Source: CADCTP01 sp963849885 (GTDB lineage: Bacteria; Actinomycetota; Actinomycetes; Mycobacteriales; CADCTP01). From it: a DNA stretch of 64,000 nucleotides. Below are positions 7,940 through 16,560 of this stretch, piece by piece. Numbering within the stretch: position 1 is the first letter of the stretch; every line of letters begins with the position of its first letter. Under the pieces are notes generated by a model, which saw nothing but the letters and a program-made list of their open reading frames with translations, searched no databases and was not told the DNA's origin. The stretch lies in contig CAWKIV010000014.1 of NCBI GenBank assembly GCA_963849885.1, positions 36,362-100,361 of the forward strand. The letters are read 5' to 3'. Position numbers and translations under genes: made by a program.

Positions 7940-10900
7940 CGGAAGTCCCGGGAGGTGGAGCGGACGGAGAGCTCCAGCTTGTCGATCCGCTCCGCCACCA
8001 CGTTGGTCACCCCGTCCACCCGCTCCAGCATCCCGCGCACCACCAGCGCCGGCGAGTCCCGGGCGACCCGGCGGTGTCGCGCCCACACCGTCTTCGAGCA
8101 GATCACGTTGACCAGGCCGGTCTCGTCCTCGAGGTTGAGGAAGGTGATCCCGCTCGCGGTCGCCGGCCGCTGCCGGTGGGTCACCACCCCGCCGACCAGC
8201 ACCCGCGACCCGTTGTCCACATCGGACAGACCGCGGGCGGTGAGCACGCCGGCCGCGGCCAGCCGGTCGCGCACGAACTCGGTGGGGTAGCTGTCCGGGG
8301 ACACCCCGGTCGCCCACACGTCCGCCATCGCCCGCTCCACGTCGGTCAGCCCGGGCAGCATCGGCGCGTCCGCGCCCACCACCAGCCCGCCGAGCCGGTC
8401 CGGCCGGTCCTGGGCGACCGCGCCGGCCGCCCACAGCGCCTCCCGCCGGGTCAGCCCGAGGCAGCCGAACACCCCGGCGGTCGCCAGCGCCTCCAGCTGC
8501 CGGGCGGACAGGTCGGCCCGGCGGGCCAGGTCGGCCATGTCCCGGTACGGCCGGTCGGCCGCGATCCGGTCGGCCACCTCCGCGCCGATCGCCCGCACGT
8601 ACGACAGGCCCATCCGGACCGCGAGGCCGGTCTCGCTGGCCGGGTCCTGCTCCAGCGTGGCCCCGGCCGCGGACGCGTTGAGGTCCGGCCCCCGGACGAC
8701 CACGCCGTGCCGGCGGGCGTCCGCGACCAGGGTCTGCGGCGAGTAGAACCCCATCGGCTGCGCGTCCAGCAGCGCCGCGCAGAACGCCGCCGGGTAGTAG
8801 CGCTTGAAGAAGGCCGACGCATACACCAGGTAGGCGAAGCTGATCGAGTGGCTCTCCGCGAAGCCGAAGTTGGCGAACGCGGCGAGCTTCTCGTAGATCT
8901 CGTCCGCGACGGCGCCGGTGATCCCGTTGCCGGCCATCCCCGCGTACAGGTCGTCCTTGAGCGCGGCCATCCGCTCGTGCGAGCGCTTGGAGCCCATGGC
9001 CCGGCGCAGCAGGTCGGCGAAGGCGGGCGTGCAGCCGGCCGCGTCCATCGCCATCTGCATCAGCTGCTCCTGGAACAGCGGCACCCCGAGCGTCCGCTTC
9101 AGCGCCGGCTCCAGCAGGGGATGCGGGTAGGTCACCGGCTCCAGGCCCTGCCGGCGGCGGATGAACGGGTGCACCGAGCCGCCCTGGATCGGGCCCGGCC
9201 GGATCAGCGCCACCTCGATGACCAGGTCGTAGAACGACCGCGGCCGCAGCCGGGGGAGCGTCGCCATCTGCGCCCGGCTCTCCACCTGGAAGACGCCGAT
9301 CGAGTCGGCCGCGCAGAGCATGTCGAAGACGCCCTCGTCGTCCGGCGGCAGCGAGGCCAGCTCGACCTCCTCGCCGTGGTGCCGCCGGATCAGGTCCATC
9401 GTGGTGTGCAGCACCGAGAGCATGCCGAGCCCGAGCAGGTCGAACTTCACCAGCCCGGCCGCCGCGCAGTCGTCCTTGTCCCACTGCAGCACCGAGCGGT
9501 CGGTGAACGAGGCCCACTCCACCGGGCACACCTCGGCCACCGGCCGGTCGCAGATCACCATCCCGCCGGAGTGGATGCCGAGGTGCCGCGGGAAGTGCAT
9601 CAGCTCGGTGGCCAGCTCCACGACCTCCGCGGGGATGTCGTGGTCGACCGTGTCGGTCAGCGGGCCCCACCGCTCGATCTGCTTGGACCACGCGTCCTGC
9701 TGACCGGGCGCGTAGCCGAGCGCGCGGGCCATGTCCCGCACCGCCATCCGCGGCCGGTAGGTGATCACGTTGGCCACCTGGGCGGCGCGATCCCGCCCGT
9801 ACCGCTCGTAGACGTGCTGGATGACCTCCTCCCGCCGGCCGGACTCGATGTCCAGGTCGATGTCCGGCGGCCCGTCCCGCTCCGGGGCCAGGAACCGCTC
9901 GAAGAGCAGCTTGTAGACCACCGGGTCGACCGCGGTGATGCCGAGCGCGTAACACACCGCGGAGTTGGCCGCCGAGCCCCGGCCCTGGCACAGGATGTCG
10001 CTGGCCACGCAGAAGTCGACGATCTCGGACACGATCAGGAAGTAGCCCGGGAAGTCGAGCTGCTCGATCAGCGCCAGCTCGTGCTCTATCTGCCGGTAGG
10101 CCCCCGGGACGCGCTCGGCCTCCGGCGGCCCGTAGCGCAGGCGGGCCCGGGCCAGGGTCAGCTCCCGCAGCCAGCTCATCTCGGTGTGCCCGTCCGGCAC
10201 GTCCCAGTCCGGCAGCTGCGGCGCCACCAGGTCGAGCGCGAACGCGCACTCCAGGCCGAGCTCGGCCGCCCGGGCCACCGCGCCGGGGAAGCGGCGGAAC
10301 CGCTCCGCCATCTCCGCGCCGGAACGCAGGTGGGCGGTGCCGGCCGCGGGCAGCCAGCCGTCCATCTCGTCCAGGCTGCGCCGGGCCCGGACCGCGGCCA
10401 GCGCGGTGGCCAGCCGGCGCCGGCGCGGCGAGGCGAAGTGCACGTTGCCGGTGGCCACCGTGGGCAGCCCCCGGGCCGCGGCCAGCTCGGCCAGCGCGTC
10501 GTTGCGCGCGTCGTCCAGCGGGTCGCCGTGGTGCCACAGCTCGACCGCCACGTTGTCCCGCCCGTAACGCCCGACCAGCTCGTCCAGCGCGGCGCGGGCG
10601 GCGTCCGTCCCGGCCGACCCGCCGGCCGCCAGCGCCGCCGGGACCGCGCCCTTGCGGCAGCCGGTGAGCACCAGCCAGTGGCCGTCGTGCGCGCCGGTCA
10701 GCTCGTCGGCGTCGTAGAGCGGGCGGCCCTTGGTCCCGCCGGCCAGCTGCGCGGCGCTGATCTGCCGGCAGAGCCGCCGGTAGCCCTCCGGGCCGCGGGC
10801 GAGCACCAGCAGGTGTTGCCCGGCCGGGTCGGCGTGGCCGCCCTGCGGCTCGGTCAGCCCGATCGACAGCTCCGCGCCGTAGAGCGTGCGCATGCCGTAG

Positions 10901-11238
10901 GCCTTCGCCGCCTCGGCGAACCTGACCACCCCGTACATCCCGTCGTGGTCGGTCAGGGCGATCGCGGACAGGCCCAGCCGGGCCGCCTCCTCGACCAGCT
11001 CCTCCGGGTGGCTCGCCCCGTCCAGGAAGCTGAAGTTGGAGTGGCAGTGCAGCTCCGCGTAGGGCACCAGGCCGGACGGCGCCGGGGCGGCGGGCGGGTC
11101 CGCCGCGACGTAGCCGCCGCGGCGCCGGGACCAGGCCGGGCTGTCCCCGCCGTCGCCGGGCTGCGTGCTGTCCGGCCGCCGGCCGGACAGCTTGCGCTCC
11201 AGCTCCGCCCACGGGATCGGCGGGTTGTCCCAGCCCAT
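7936..11238 (-). CDS. dnaE2: Error-prone DNA polymerase III alpha-type subunit DnaE2
   Basis: A 1100-residue C-family polymerase. The N-terminal PHP domain begins at ELHCHSNFSFLD (residues 62-73) with TDHDGMYG. The polymerase active site includes PPDIDLDIESGRR and the finger motif GRGSAANSAVCYALG. The C-terminal OB fold (GGVVTHRQRPATASGITFLN) is present. Its length and the RQRP segment fit DnaE2 rather than replicative DnaE1. The start ATG 11238 has a GAGGGGG ribosome site. DnaE2 carries out mutagenic lesion bypass together with ImuA' and ImuB, and all three are encoded here within 7 kb. A perfect LexA box lies 31 bp upstream of the start. Confidence 0.95.
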   Translation of the reverse strand: MGWDNPPIPWAELERKLSGRRPDSTQPGDGGDSPAWSRRRGGYVAADPPAAPAPSGLVPYAELHCHSNFSFLDGASHPEELVEEAARLGLSAIALTDHDGMYGVVRFAEAAKAYGMRTLYGAELSIGLTEPQGGHADPAGQHLLVLARGPEGYRRLCRQISAAQLAGGTKGRPLYDADELTGAHDGHWLVLTGCRKGAVPAALAAGGSAGTDAARAALDELVGRYGRDNVAVELWHHGDPLDDARNDALAELAAARGLPTVATGNVHFASPRRRRLATALAAVRARRSLDEMDGWLPAAGTAHLRSGAEMAERFRRFPGAVARAAELGLECAFALDLVAPQLPDWDVPDGHTEMSWLRELTLARARLRYGPPEAERVPGAYRQIEHELALIEQLDFPGYFLIVSEIVDFCVASDILCQGRGSAANSAVCYALGITAVDPVVYKLLFERFLAPERDGPPDIDLDIESGRREEVIQHVYERYGRDRAAQVANVITYRPRMAVRDMARALGYAPGQQDAWSKQIERWGPLTDTVDHDIPAEVVELATELMHFPRHLGIHSGGMVICDRPVAEVCPVEWASFTDRSVLQWDKDDCAAAGLVKFDLLGLGMLSVLHTTMDLIRRHHGEEVELASLPPDDEGVFDMLCAADSIGVFQVESRAQMATLPRLRPRSFYDLVIEVALIRPGPIQGGSVHPFIRRRQGLEPVTYPHPLLEPALKRTLGVPLFQEQLMQMAMDAAGCTPAFADLLRRAMGSKRSHERMAALKDDLYAGMAGNGITGAVADEIYEKLAAFANFGFAESHSISFAYLVYASAFFKRYYPAAFCAALLDAQPMGFYSPQTLVADARRHGVVVRGPDLNASAAGATLEQDPASETGLAVRMGLSYVRAIGAEVADRIAADRPYRDMADLARRADLSARQLEALATAGVFGCLGLTRREALWAAGAVAQDRPDRLGGLVVGADAPMLPGLTDVERAMADVWATGVSPDSYPTEFVRDRLAAAGVLTARGLSDVDNGSRVLVGGVVTHRQRPATASGITFLNLEDETGLVNVICSKTVWARHRRVARDSPALVVRGMLERVDGVTNVVAERIDKLELSVRSTSRDFR

Positions 11239-11261
11239 CTCGCCCCCTCTCGACCGGGGCC

Positions 11262-11292
11262 ATGCTACTCGAACGCATGTTCGAACAGTCAA
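11262..11292 (-). promoter_or_regulatory. SOS promoter of dnaE2 with a perfect LexA box
   Basis: The 16-bp palindrome TCGAACGCATGTTCGA (11269-11284) matches the actinobacterial LexA box exactly. It sits between a -35 TTGACT (minus strand, 11292-11287) and a TAGCAT hexamer (11267-11262); the 19-bp spacer is long, so the -10 is less certain. LexA bound here would block RNA polymerase until DNA damage. The -35 overlaps the stop codon of the small membrane protein gene just upstream. Confidence 0.85.
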
Positions 11293-11594
11293 CTCCGGGC
11301 CAGGTCGACCCCCGCCACCCGGCCGGCCCGGCGGGCCCGCAGCCGGGCGCCCAGCGTCACCAGCCCGAAGCCGGCGGCGTAGATCGCCGTGGTCACCACC
11401 AGGTAGCCGACCGGGGCGCCGCCGTCCCGGTCGAACGCGGCGTCGCTGCCGGCGCCCCATTCCAGCAGCAGCGCCAGCGTCTGGAAGGTGAAGACGTGCG
11501 CGAAGGCCAGCCCGTACGCGACGTACGCGGCCAGCCGGGAGCGGACCAGGTAGCCCAGCGGCAGGGCGGTGAGCAGGGTCAGGACGGCGACCAT
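11289..11594 (-). CDS. Small membrane protein (101 aa) between imuB and dnaE2
   Basis: Starts ATG 11594 with a GAGGAGG ribosome site. Three hydrophobic segments are visible (VAVLTLLTALPLGYLV, YVAYGLAFAHVFTFQTLALL, VGYLVVTTAIYAAGFGLVTL), ending in an Arg-rich tail. No family is recognised beyond similar small actinobacterial membrane proteins. It is on the same strand as the mutasome genes, and its end overlaps the dnaE2 promoter. The 256 bp between its start and the imuB stop hold nothing convincing; a weak rightward frame there (11745-11924) was not accepted. Confidence 0.7.
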   Translation of the reverse strand: MVAVLTLLTALPLGYLVRSRLAAYVAYGLAFAHVFTFQTLALLLEWGAGSDAAFDRDGGAPVGYLVVTTAIYAAGFGLVTLGARLRARRAGRVAGVDLARS

Positions 11595-11850
11595 CGGGTC
11601 CTCCTCGGGAACGGGTGCGGATGCCCGGAACCCTCGCCGCCGGCGGCGATCCGGCGCATCGGCGCGGGCACGGTCCCGGCCGCGGATCCGCCGTACGTGC
11701 TGGCACGGATGCGCGGGCCGGCCGCGGGCCGCCGCCATGGGGCGGTGACCCGGACCGGGTGGGGGGTCGCGGCGGCGACCGCGGTCGCCGCCGTCGCCGT
11801 CGCCGTCCTCGCCGCCCGGGTGGCCGGCGGGCAGGTCCCGGCCGGCGGGC

Positions 11851-13440
11851 TCAGTCGTAGGCGGCCTCCAGTGTCCAGCGGCCGCCGTCGAGGGCGACCA
11901 GCCAGCCGCGGCCGTCCGCGGTGACCAGCTGGAAGCGGGCCCGCCGGCTCGCGGTCGCCTCGTCCCACCACCGCTCGTCCGCCGGCCACGGCCCGGTCCA
12001 GCACACCACCTCGGCCGGGGCGCGGCCGGGGACGGCCAGCACGGCCGGCGCGGCGGTGACCGCGAACCGCCCGGTCACCCCGACCGGCGCCCCGTCCGCG
12101 TCGAGCACCTCGGCGGGCAGCGGGTCCGGCAGCACCGTCGCCGGGGACGGCGCCGGCAGCCGGCCCGGCCACGGCGGGTCGGCCGGCCGGTCCGGGGTGC
12201 GCTCGTCCCCCCACGGCACCAGCCGGACCCGGTCGCCGGGACCGCGGCCGCCGCCCAGCACCGCGGTCAGCACCCGGTCCGGGCCGAGCATGCCCTGCAC
12301 CCGGGCCAGCACCCGGCCGGCCCGCTCGTCCGCCTCGCCCATGCCGCCCCACAGGCCGAGCTGCAGCCCGCCGTACCGGACCACCTCGTCCGGGACCAGC
12401 CGGAGCAGCGCGATCCCGGCGGTGGGCCGCTCCACCGGATCGCCGGTCGGGCCGCCGCCGGCCCGCGGCAGCACCCGGGCGGTGCCGGTCAGCCAGCCGT
12501 CCAGCTGCCAGCGGATCCGGTCCGCGACCGCCGCCGGGGTGAGCACGCCCTCGTGCCGCCACAGCCGGGTGAGCTGCTCGCCGTGCTCGGTCTGCGCCTC
12601 GATCGCCACCCGGGTGCAGGCCAGGCCGCGGCGGGCCAGCCGGTCGTGCAGCTGCTCGGCCAGCGCGCGGGCGGCGAAGGCGGCGGTCTCCACCCGCTCG
12701 GCCGGCGGGTCCAGCTCGGTCTGCACGGCCAGCTCCGGCACCGGCGGCCGGGCGGCCAGCGGGACCGCGTCCAGCCCGCGGGCCAGCCGGTGGCAGCGGG
12801 CGCCGTCCGGGCCGAACCGGGCCAGCACGTCCCGCGCCGGCAGCGCGGCGAACGCGCCGAGAGTGCGCAGGCCGAGCCGGCGCAGCAGGCCGGGGAGGTC
12901 GGGGGCGTCCAGCGTCTCCACCTGGTACGGCGCGAGGTAGGCGCGGGAGCCGCCGCGGGCCACCACCACGCCGTCCCGGGCGGCGAGCGCGGCGGCGAAC
13001 CGGCCGTCCGCCACCCCGACCGTGCACTGCGCGCGGGTGCGCTCGGCGACGTGCCGGGCCAGCCGGTCGACCACCGCGCGGTCGCCGCCGAAGTAGCGCG
13101 CCGGGCCGCGGGCGGCGACCGCGCAGACGCCCGGCCGGATCACCTCCACCCCCGGCGCCAGCTCCTCGACCGCGGCGACCACCGGCTCGAACGCCCGGGC
13201 GTCCCGGGCCGGATCCGCCGGCAGCACCACCAGCTGCGGGCAGCGCGCCTGCGCCTCGCGGCGGCGCAGGCCGGTCCGGACGCCCTCGGCGCGGGCCGCG
13301 GGGGTGCAGGAGACGACGCGGTTGGCGAGCACGACCGCGGCCGGGATGTCGGCGCCGCCCTCGGCGGCCACCCCGGCCGCGGTCATGGCGCTGACCACCG
13401 GCCAGTCCGGGCAGCGGACCACCGCGGTGCGCAGCGTCAT
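11851..13440 (-). CDS. imuB: ImuB, inactive Y-family polymerase homologue of the mutasome
   Basis: A 529-residue Y-family polymerase-like protein. The usual catalytic Asp near the N-terminus is replaced within the ImuB-type VRCPDWPVVSA, and the second acidic site (normally SxDE) reads RPGVCAVAARG, so it should be catalytically dead, as known for mycobacterial ImuB. A clamp-binding motif QLGLWGG is at residues 360-366 and closely matches the QLPLWG motif of M. tuberculosis ImuB. ImuB therefore acts as the hub linking DnaE2 to the beta clamp. The ATG 13440 overlaps the imuA' stop by 4 bp (ATGA). Confidence 0.92.
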   Translation of the reverse strand: MTLRTAVVRCPDWPVVSAMTAAGVAAEGGADIPAAVVLANRVVSCTPAARAEGVRTGLRRREAQARCPQLVVLPADPARDARAFEPVVAAVEELAPGVEVIRPGVCAVAARGPARYFGGDRAVVDRLARHVAERTRAQCTVGVADGRFAAALAARDGVVVARGGSRAYLAPYQVETLDAPDLPGLLRRLGLRTLGAFAALPARDVLARFGPDGARCHRLARGLDAVPLAARPPVPELAVQTELDPPAERVETAAFAARALAEQLHDRLARRGLACTRVAIEAQTEHGEQLTRLWRHEGVLTPAAVADRIRWQLDGWLTGTARVLPRAGGGPTGDPVERPTAGIALLRLVPDEVVRYGGLQLGLWGGMGEADERAGRVLARVQGMLGPDRVLTAVLGGGRGPGDRVRLVPWGDERTPDRPADPPWPGRLPAPSPATVLPDPLPAEVLDADGAPVGVTGRFAVTAAPAVLAVPGRAPAEVVCWTGPWPADERWWDEATASRRARFQLVTADGRGWLVALDGGRWTLEAAYD

Positions 13441-14579
13441 CCCGGGGCCACCCGGCGGGCCGGTCGGGGCAGCGCGGAGGCGGGGCGGAGGCGGGCCAGC
13501 ACCTCCGGCGGGATCCGCGGGCGGGTCGCGGGTGGGATCGCGGGTTGGGCCCCGACCGGGGGCGGCGGCACCGGGAAGCCGCCACCCCCGACCGCGGCTG
13601 ACCGCCCGGACGGCACGGGGACACCGTCCGGACGGGGTCGGTGGACCGGCGCCGGCCCGGCCGGTCCGCGGGCGGCCGATCCGGAGGCGGCCGGTCGGTG
13701 GGCCGGTCCGCGGGCGGGTCCGTGCGCGGGTCCGGGAGCCGGCGCGGGGGCCGGTCCCGGACCGGCGCTGCCCGGTCCGGGACCGGGGCCCGCGGCCCCG
13801 CTCGGCGCCGGGACCGCGTGCAGCGGGCTCCCGCGCCGCCCCACCCGGCCCGGCCCGACCGGCGCCGGCGCGGGCGCGAGGGGTGGGGCGGCGAGGGGTG
13901 GGGCGGCGGGGGACGGTGCCGGGGGAAGGTCCGGCACCGCCCGCAGCAGCGGGGTGGGCTCGGCCCGCACGCCGCCCTCGGGCGCCGGCAGCCACAGCCG
14001 CAGCTCGCGGGCCCGCGCCGCCGCCCCGCGGCCCTCGCTGCGGACCACGACCAGGCGCGCCCGCAGGTGGCCGGAGCCCGCGCCGAGCCCCTCCCAGCTG
14101 CCGCCCGCGGCGCTCAGCCGCCGCTCGGCACCGGGCCAGCGGACCGCCCCGTACGGCACCAGGACCGCGCCGCGCTGCCGGGCCCGCGCCGCGAGCCGGC
14201 GGACGTCCCCGTCGAGGACCCGGCCGCGCGGGGCGACCACCACCACGTCCATGGCGTCGAGCAGCGCGCCGGCGACCGCGGCCCAGTCCGGCCCCGGGTC
14301 GGGCACCAGCGCGAGCCGCTCCAGCGCGACCCCGGTCTCCGCGGCGGCCACCAGGCCGAGCCCGGGCAGCCCGACGACCGCACACCAGGCCCCCTCCCGG
14401 GACGGGCCGGCGAGCAGCGCGAGCAGCAGCGAGGCCGAGCCGCGGACCGCCACCGCCGAGCCGCGGCGCAGCCCGCCGGGCGGCAGCAGCGGCTCCAGCG
14501 CGGTCAGCACCGGCAGGGGGCGCTCGCCCGCCCGCTCCACCCGCGCCTGCCGCGCGGGCGCCACCACCGCCGCTGTCAC
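13437..14579 (-). CDS. imuA': ImuA'-like mutasome protein with a long Pro/Ala/Gly-rich tail
   Basis: The first about 220 residues resemble a RecA-like/SulA-like fold used by ImuA' proteins (SAVAVRGSASLLLALLAG, WCAVVGLPGLGLVAAAETG, LDAMDVVVVAPRG). It immediately precedes imuB with a 4-bp overlap and lies under its own LexA-box promoter, which is the normal imuA'-imuB layout. The C-terminal about 160 residues are mostly Pro, Ala, Gly and Arg (GPAHGPARGPAHRPA), longer than typical ImuA'. The start GTG 14579 lies six bases after the -10, so the transcript is probably leaderless. ImuA' binds ImuB and is essential for damage-induced mutagenesis in mycobacteria. Confidence 0.82.
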   Translation of the reverse strand: MTAAVVAPARQARVERAGERPLPVLTALEPLLPPGGLRRGSAVAVRGSASLLLALLAGPSREGAWCAVVGLPGLGLVAAAETGVALERLALVPDPGPDWAAVAGALLDAMDVVVVAPRGRVLDGDVRRLAARARQRGAVLVPYGAVRWPGAERRLSAAGGSWEGLGAGSGHLRARLVVVRSEGRGAAARARELRLWLPAPEGGVRAEPTPLLRAVPDLPPAPSPAAPPLAAPPLAPAPAPVGPGRVGRRGSPLHAVPAPSGAAGPGPGPGSAGPGPAPAPAPGPAHGPARGPAHRPAASGSAARGPAGPAPVHRPRPDGVPVPSGRSAAVGGGGFPVPPPPVGAQPAIPPATRPRIPPEVLARLRPASALPRPARRVAPG

Positions 14580-14585
14580 CCGTCG

Positions 14586-14614
14586 ATACTCGAACACATG
14601 TTCGATCCGGTCAA
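14586..14614 (-). promoter_or_regulatory. SOS promoter of imuA'-imuB with a perfect LexA box in the spacer
   Basis: On the minus strand: -35 TTGACC (14614-14609), a 17-bp spacer, -10 GAGTAT (14591-14586), then six bases to the GTG at 14579. The LexA palindrome TCGAACACATGTTCGA (14590-14605) fills the spacer almost completely. Together with the dnaE2 box it puts both mutasome transcripts under LexA control. Confidence 0.9.
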
Positions 14615-14726
14615 CCGGGTGTGCGTCAGATTCTGGACGGGGTCCGGGAACACTCGGCCCGGGCGGCCGACAGCGGCACGATGGCGTCGCCGCACACCCG
14701 CGGCGGCCGACACCCGAGGAGGACGC

Positions 14727-15509
14727 ATGACGACCACGCCGGACGACCCGACCACCGCGCGGCCCGGCCGCCCGCCCGTCGTCGACCAGAACACCTGGCA
14801 GGCCGCCCGGGATGAGCTCCTGGTCCGCGAGAAGGCCCACACCCGCGCGGGCGACGCCATCGCCGCGGCCCGCCGCCGGCTGCCGATGGTCGAGTTCGAC
14901 GGGACGGTCGAGGTCGTCGGACCCGACGGCCCGGTCCCGTTCCTGGACCTGTTCCAGGGCCGCGACGAGCTCGTGATCTACAAGCACATGTGGTACGACG
15001 GCGCGCCGCACCAGGGGCAGTGCGAGGGCTGCACCGCCAACACCTGGCACCTGAAGGACGCCGTCTACCTCAACGCCCGCGGCGTCTCGCTCGCCATCCT
15101 GACCACGGGCCGATGGGACGAGGTGGCCGCCTACGTCGAGTTCATGGGCTACCCCCAGCCCTGGTACTCGGTGCGCGACGTGGCGGAGCCGGTCGGCGGC
15201 GAGATGGGCTACCTCACCTGCTATCTGCGCGACGGCGACCGTGCCTTCCTCACCTATTCCACGACCGGCCGCGGCAACGAGCCGGCGGTCGGGATGTTCG
15301 GACTGCTCGACATGACGCCGTACGGGCGCGGCGAGGTGTGGGAGGACAAGCCCGAGGGCTGGCCGGAGGGGAGCCACGCGTGCTGGTACTGGCGCTCGGA
15401 CCGGGACGGGACCGCCGACTGGGGCCCGACCAGCCGCCCGGTGCCGCAGTGGCGCCGCCCCGGCGCGACCCCCGAGGAGACCCTCGGCCGGCACGGCGAC
15501 CCCCACTGA
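14727..15509 (+). CDS. DUF899 family thioredoxin-like protein
   Basis: A 260-residue member of the DUF899 family. The signature block LPMVEFDGTVEV, FLDLFQGRDELVIYKHMWYD and the cysteine-bearing GQCEGCTANTWH are all present, followed by FLTYSTTGRG and LDMTPYGRGEVWED near the end. These proteins have a thioredoxin-like fold with a CxxC-type site (QCEGC here is C-x2-C), and their reaction is unknown. ATG 14727 is preceded by GAGGAGG. It is divergent from the imuA' promoter, and the LexA box lies about 120 bp upstream, too far to assume SOS control. Confidence 0.88.
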   Translation: MTTTPDDPTTARPGRPPVVDQNTWQAARDELLVREKAHTRAGDAIAAARRRLPMVEFDGTVEVVGPDGPVPFLDLFQGRDELVIYKHMWYDGAPHQGQCEGCTANTWHLKDAVYLNARGVSLAILTTGRWDEVAAYVEFMGYPQPWYSVRDVAEPVGGEMGYLTCYLRDGDRAFLTYSTTGRGNEPAVGMFGLLDMTPYGRGEVWEDKPEGWPEGSHACWYWRSDRDGTADWGPTSRPVPQWRRPGATPEETLGRHGDPH

Positions 15510-15565
15510 CAGCGGGCCGCGGGGGTGGCGGGGGCGGGCTTGACGGCCGTGCTTGGATACGGGGC

Positions 15566-15631
15566 GTGATCGTCGACGGGTCGTGCTGGGTCGGGCGCCG
15601 CGCCCACCACTTCGACCAGCGCTGTCGCTGA
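15566..15631 (+). CDS. Possible 21-residue leader peptide upstream of the PIG-L gene
   Basis: A short frame starts at GTG 15566, eight bases after a TTGGAT hexamer (15553-15558), and ends at TGA 15629-15631, 69 bp before the next ATG. It reads VIVDGSCWVGRRAHHFDQRC and one more Arg. The RRxHxxDxRC end loosely resembles the Arg/His/Asp/Cys-rich leader peptides found upstream of sulfur-related genes in actinobacteria. No attenuator hairpin was worked out. It could equally be chance. Confidence 0.25.
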   Translation: MIVDGSCWVGRRAHHFDQRCR

Positions 15632-15700
15632 CGCCGCCGACCCCGCCCGCCGCGGGTCGGCCGAGCGTCCCGACACCGACCCGCCCGCGAGGACCCGATC

Positions 15701-16528
15701 ATGCCTGTCCCGGCGACCGCCGCCGCGCCCCCGACCACCCCGACCGGCCCGACCCCTGACCTGACCGGCCGGTGCGCGGTGCTGCTGCACGCCCACCCCG
15801 ACGACGAGGCCATCTTCACCGCGGCCACCATGCACCGGCTGGCCCGGGCCGGCGCCCGGGTGGTGCTGGTCACCGCGACCGCCGGCGAGCTCGGCCCGGT
15901 GCTGCGCCGGCTGCGGCCGGGGGAGACGCTGGCCGCCCGCCGCCGGGCCGAGCTGGAGCGGGCCTGCGAGCTGCTCGGGGTGGCCCGGCTGGTGCTGCTC
16001 GGCCACCGCGACTCGGGGATGGCCGGCTGGGACGCCAACGCGCACCCGGACGCGCTGGCCGCGGCGCCCACCGCCGCGGTCGCCCGCCGGCTGGCCGACC
16101 TGTGCGCGGCCGAGGGCGCCGAGGCGCTGGTGCACTACGACCCGGGCGGCATCTACGGCCACCCCGACCACGTCGCCGTGCACCGGGTCGGCGCCGCGGC
16201 CGCCGCCCTGGCCGGGATCACCGCGTACGAGGCCACGGTCGACCGGGCCCGCCCGCGCGGCCGCCGCACCCACCTGGTCGACGCCGCGGCCGCCGGCGCG
16301 CCGGTGGGCTGGGCCGCGCCGGCGACCGTGGTCGTCGCCGACCCGGCCGACCTGCGGGCCAAGCGGGCCGCGATGGGCGCGCACGGCAGCCAGGTGCCGC
16401 GGGCGGCGGTGCGCCGGGCCGGGTTCGCGGCCGCGTACGGGCGGGAGTGGTACCGGCGCGACCGACCCGGCCTGCTCGACGAGGTGGCGGCCGGCACGCC
16501 GAGGGTCGGCGGTGCGTTGGTCGGGTAA
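15701..16528 (+). CDS. PIG-L/LmbE-family zinc-dependent deacetylase
   Basis: The hallmark motif HPDDE sits at about residues 32-36 (LLHAHPDDEAIFTA), and the second zinc ligand segment is YGHPDHVAVHRVG. The predicted length is 275 aa. The family removes acetyl groups from N-acetylglucosaminyl conjugates; members include MshB (mycothiol synthesis) and Mca. The sequence lacks enough distinctive positions to assign MshB. The Ala/Pro/Thr-rich first 20 residues may be an extension without function. The gene is followed by two small genes of unknown role and may form an operon with them. Confidence 0.88.
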   Translation: MPVPATAAAPPTTPTGPTPDLTGRCAVLLHAHPDDEAIFTAATMHRLARAGARVVLVTATAGELGPVLRRLRPGETLAARRRAELERACELLGVARLVLLGHRDSGMAGWDANAHPDALAAAPTAAVARRLADLCAAEGAEALVHYDPGGIYGHPDHVAVHRVGAAAAALAGITAYEATVDRARPRGRRTHLVDAAAAGAPVGWAAPATVVVADPADLRAKRAAMGAHGSQVPRAAVRRAGFAAAYGREWYRRDRPGLLDEVAAGTPRVGGALVG

Positions 16529-16560
16529 GGACGTGGGACCGACCGAGGAGGCGACACGGA

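Noticed and set aside
11745..11924. A 59-residue rightward membrane peptide between the small membrane gene and imuB
   Set aside because: It lacks a ribosome site, overlaps the end of imuB in antisense, and its second half is Arg/Pro-rich shadow sequence.
14590..14726. LexA control of the DUF899 gene
   Set aside because: The LexA box is about 120 bp upstream and is placed precisely in the opposite promoter for imuA'; no rightward -10 near it was found.
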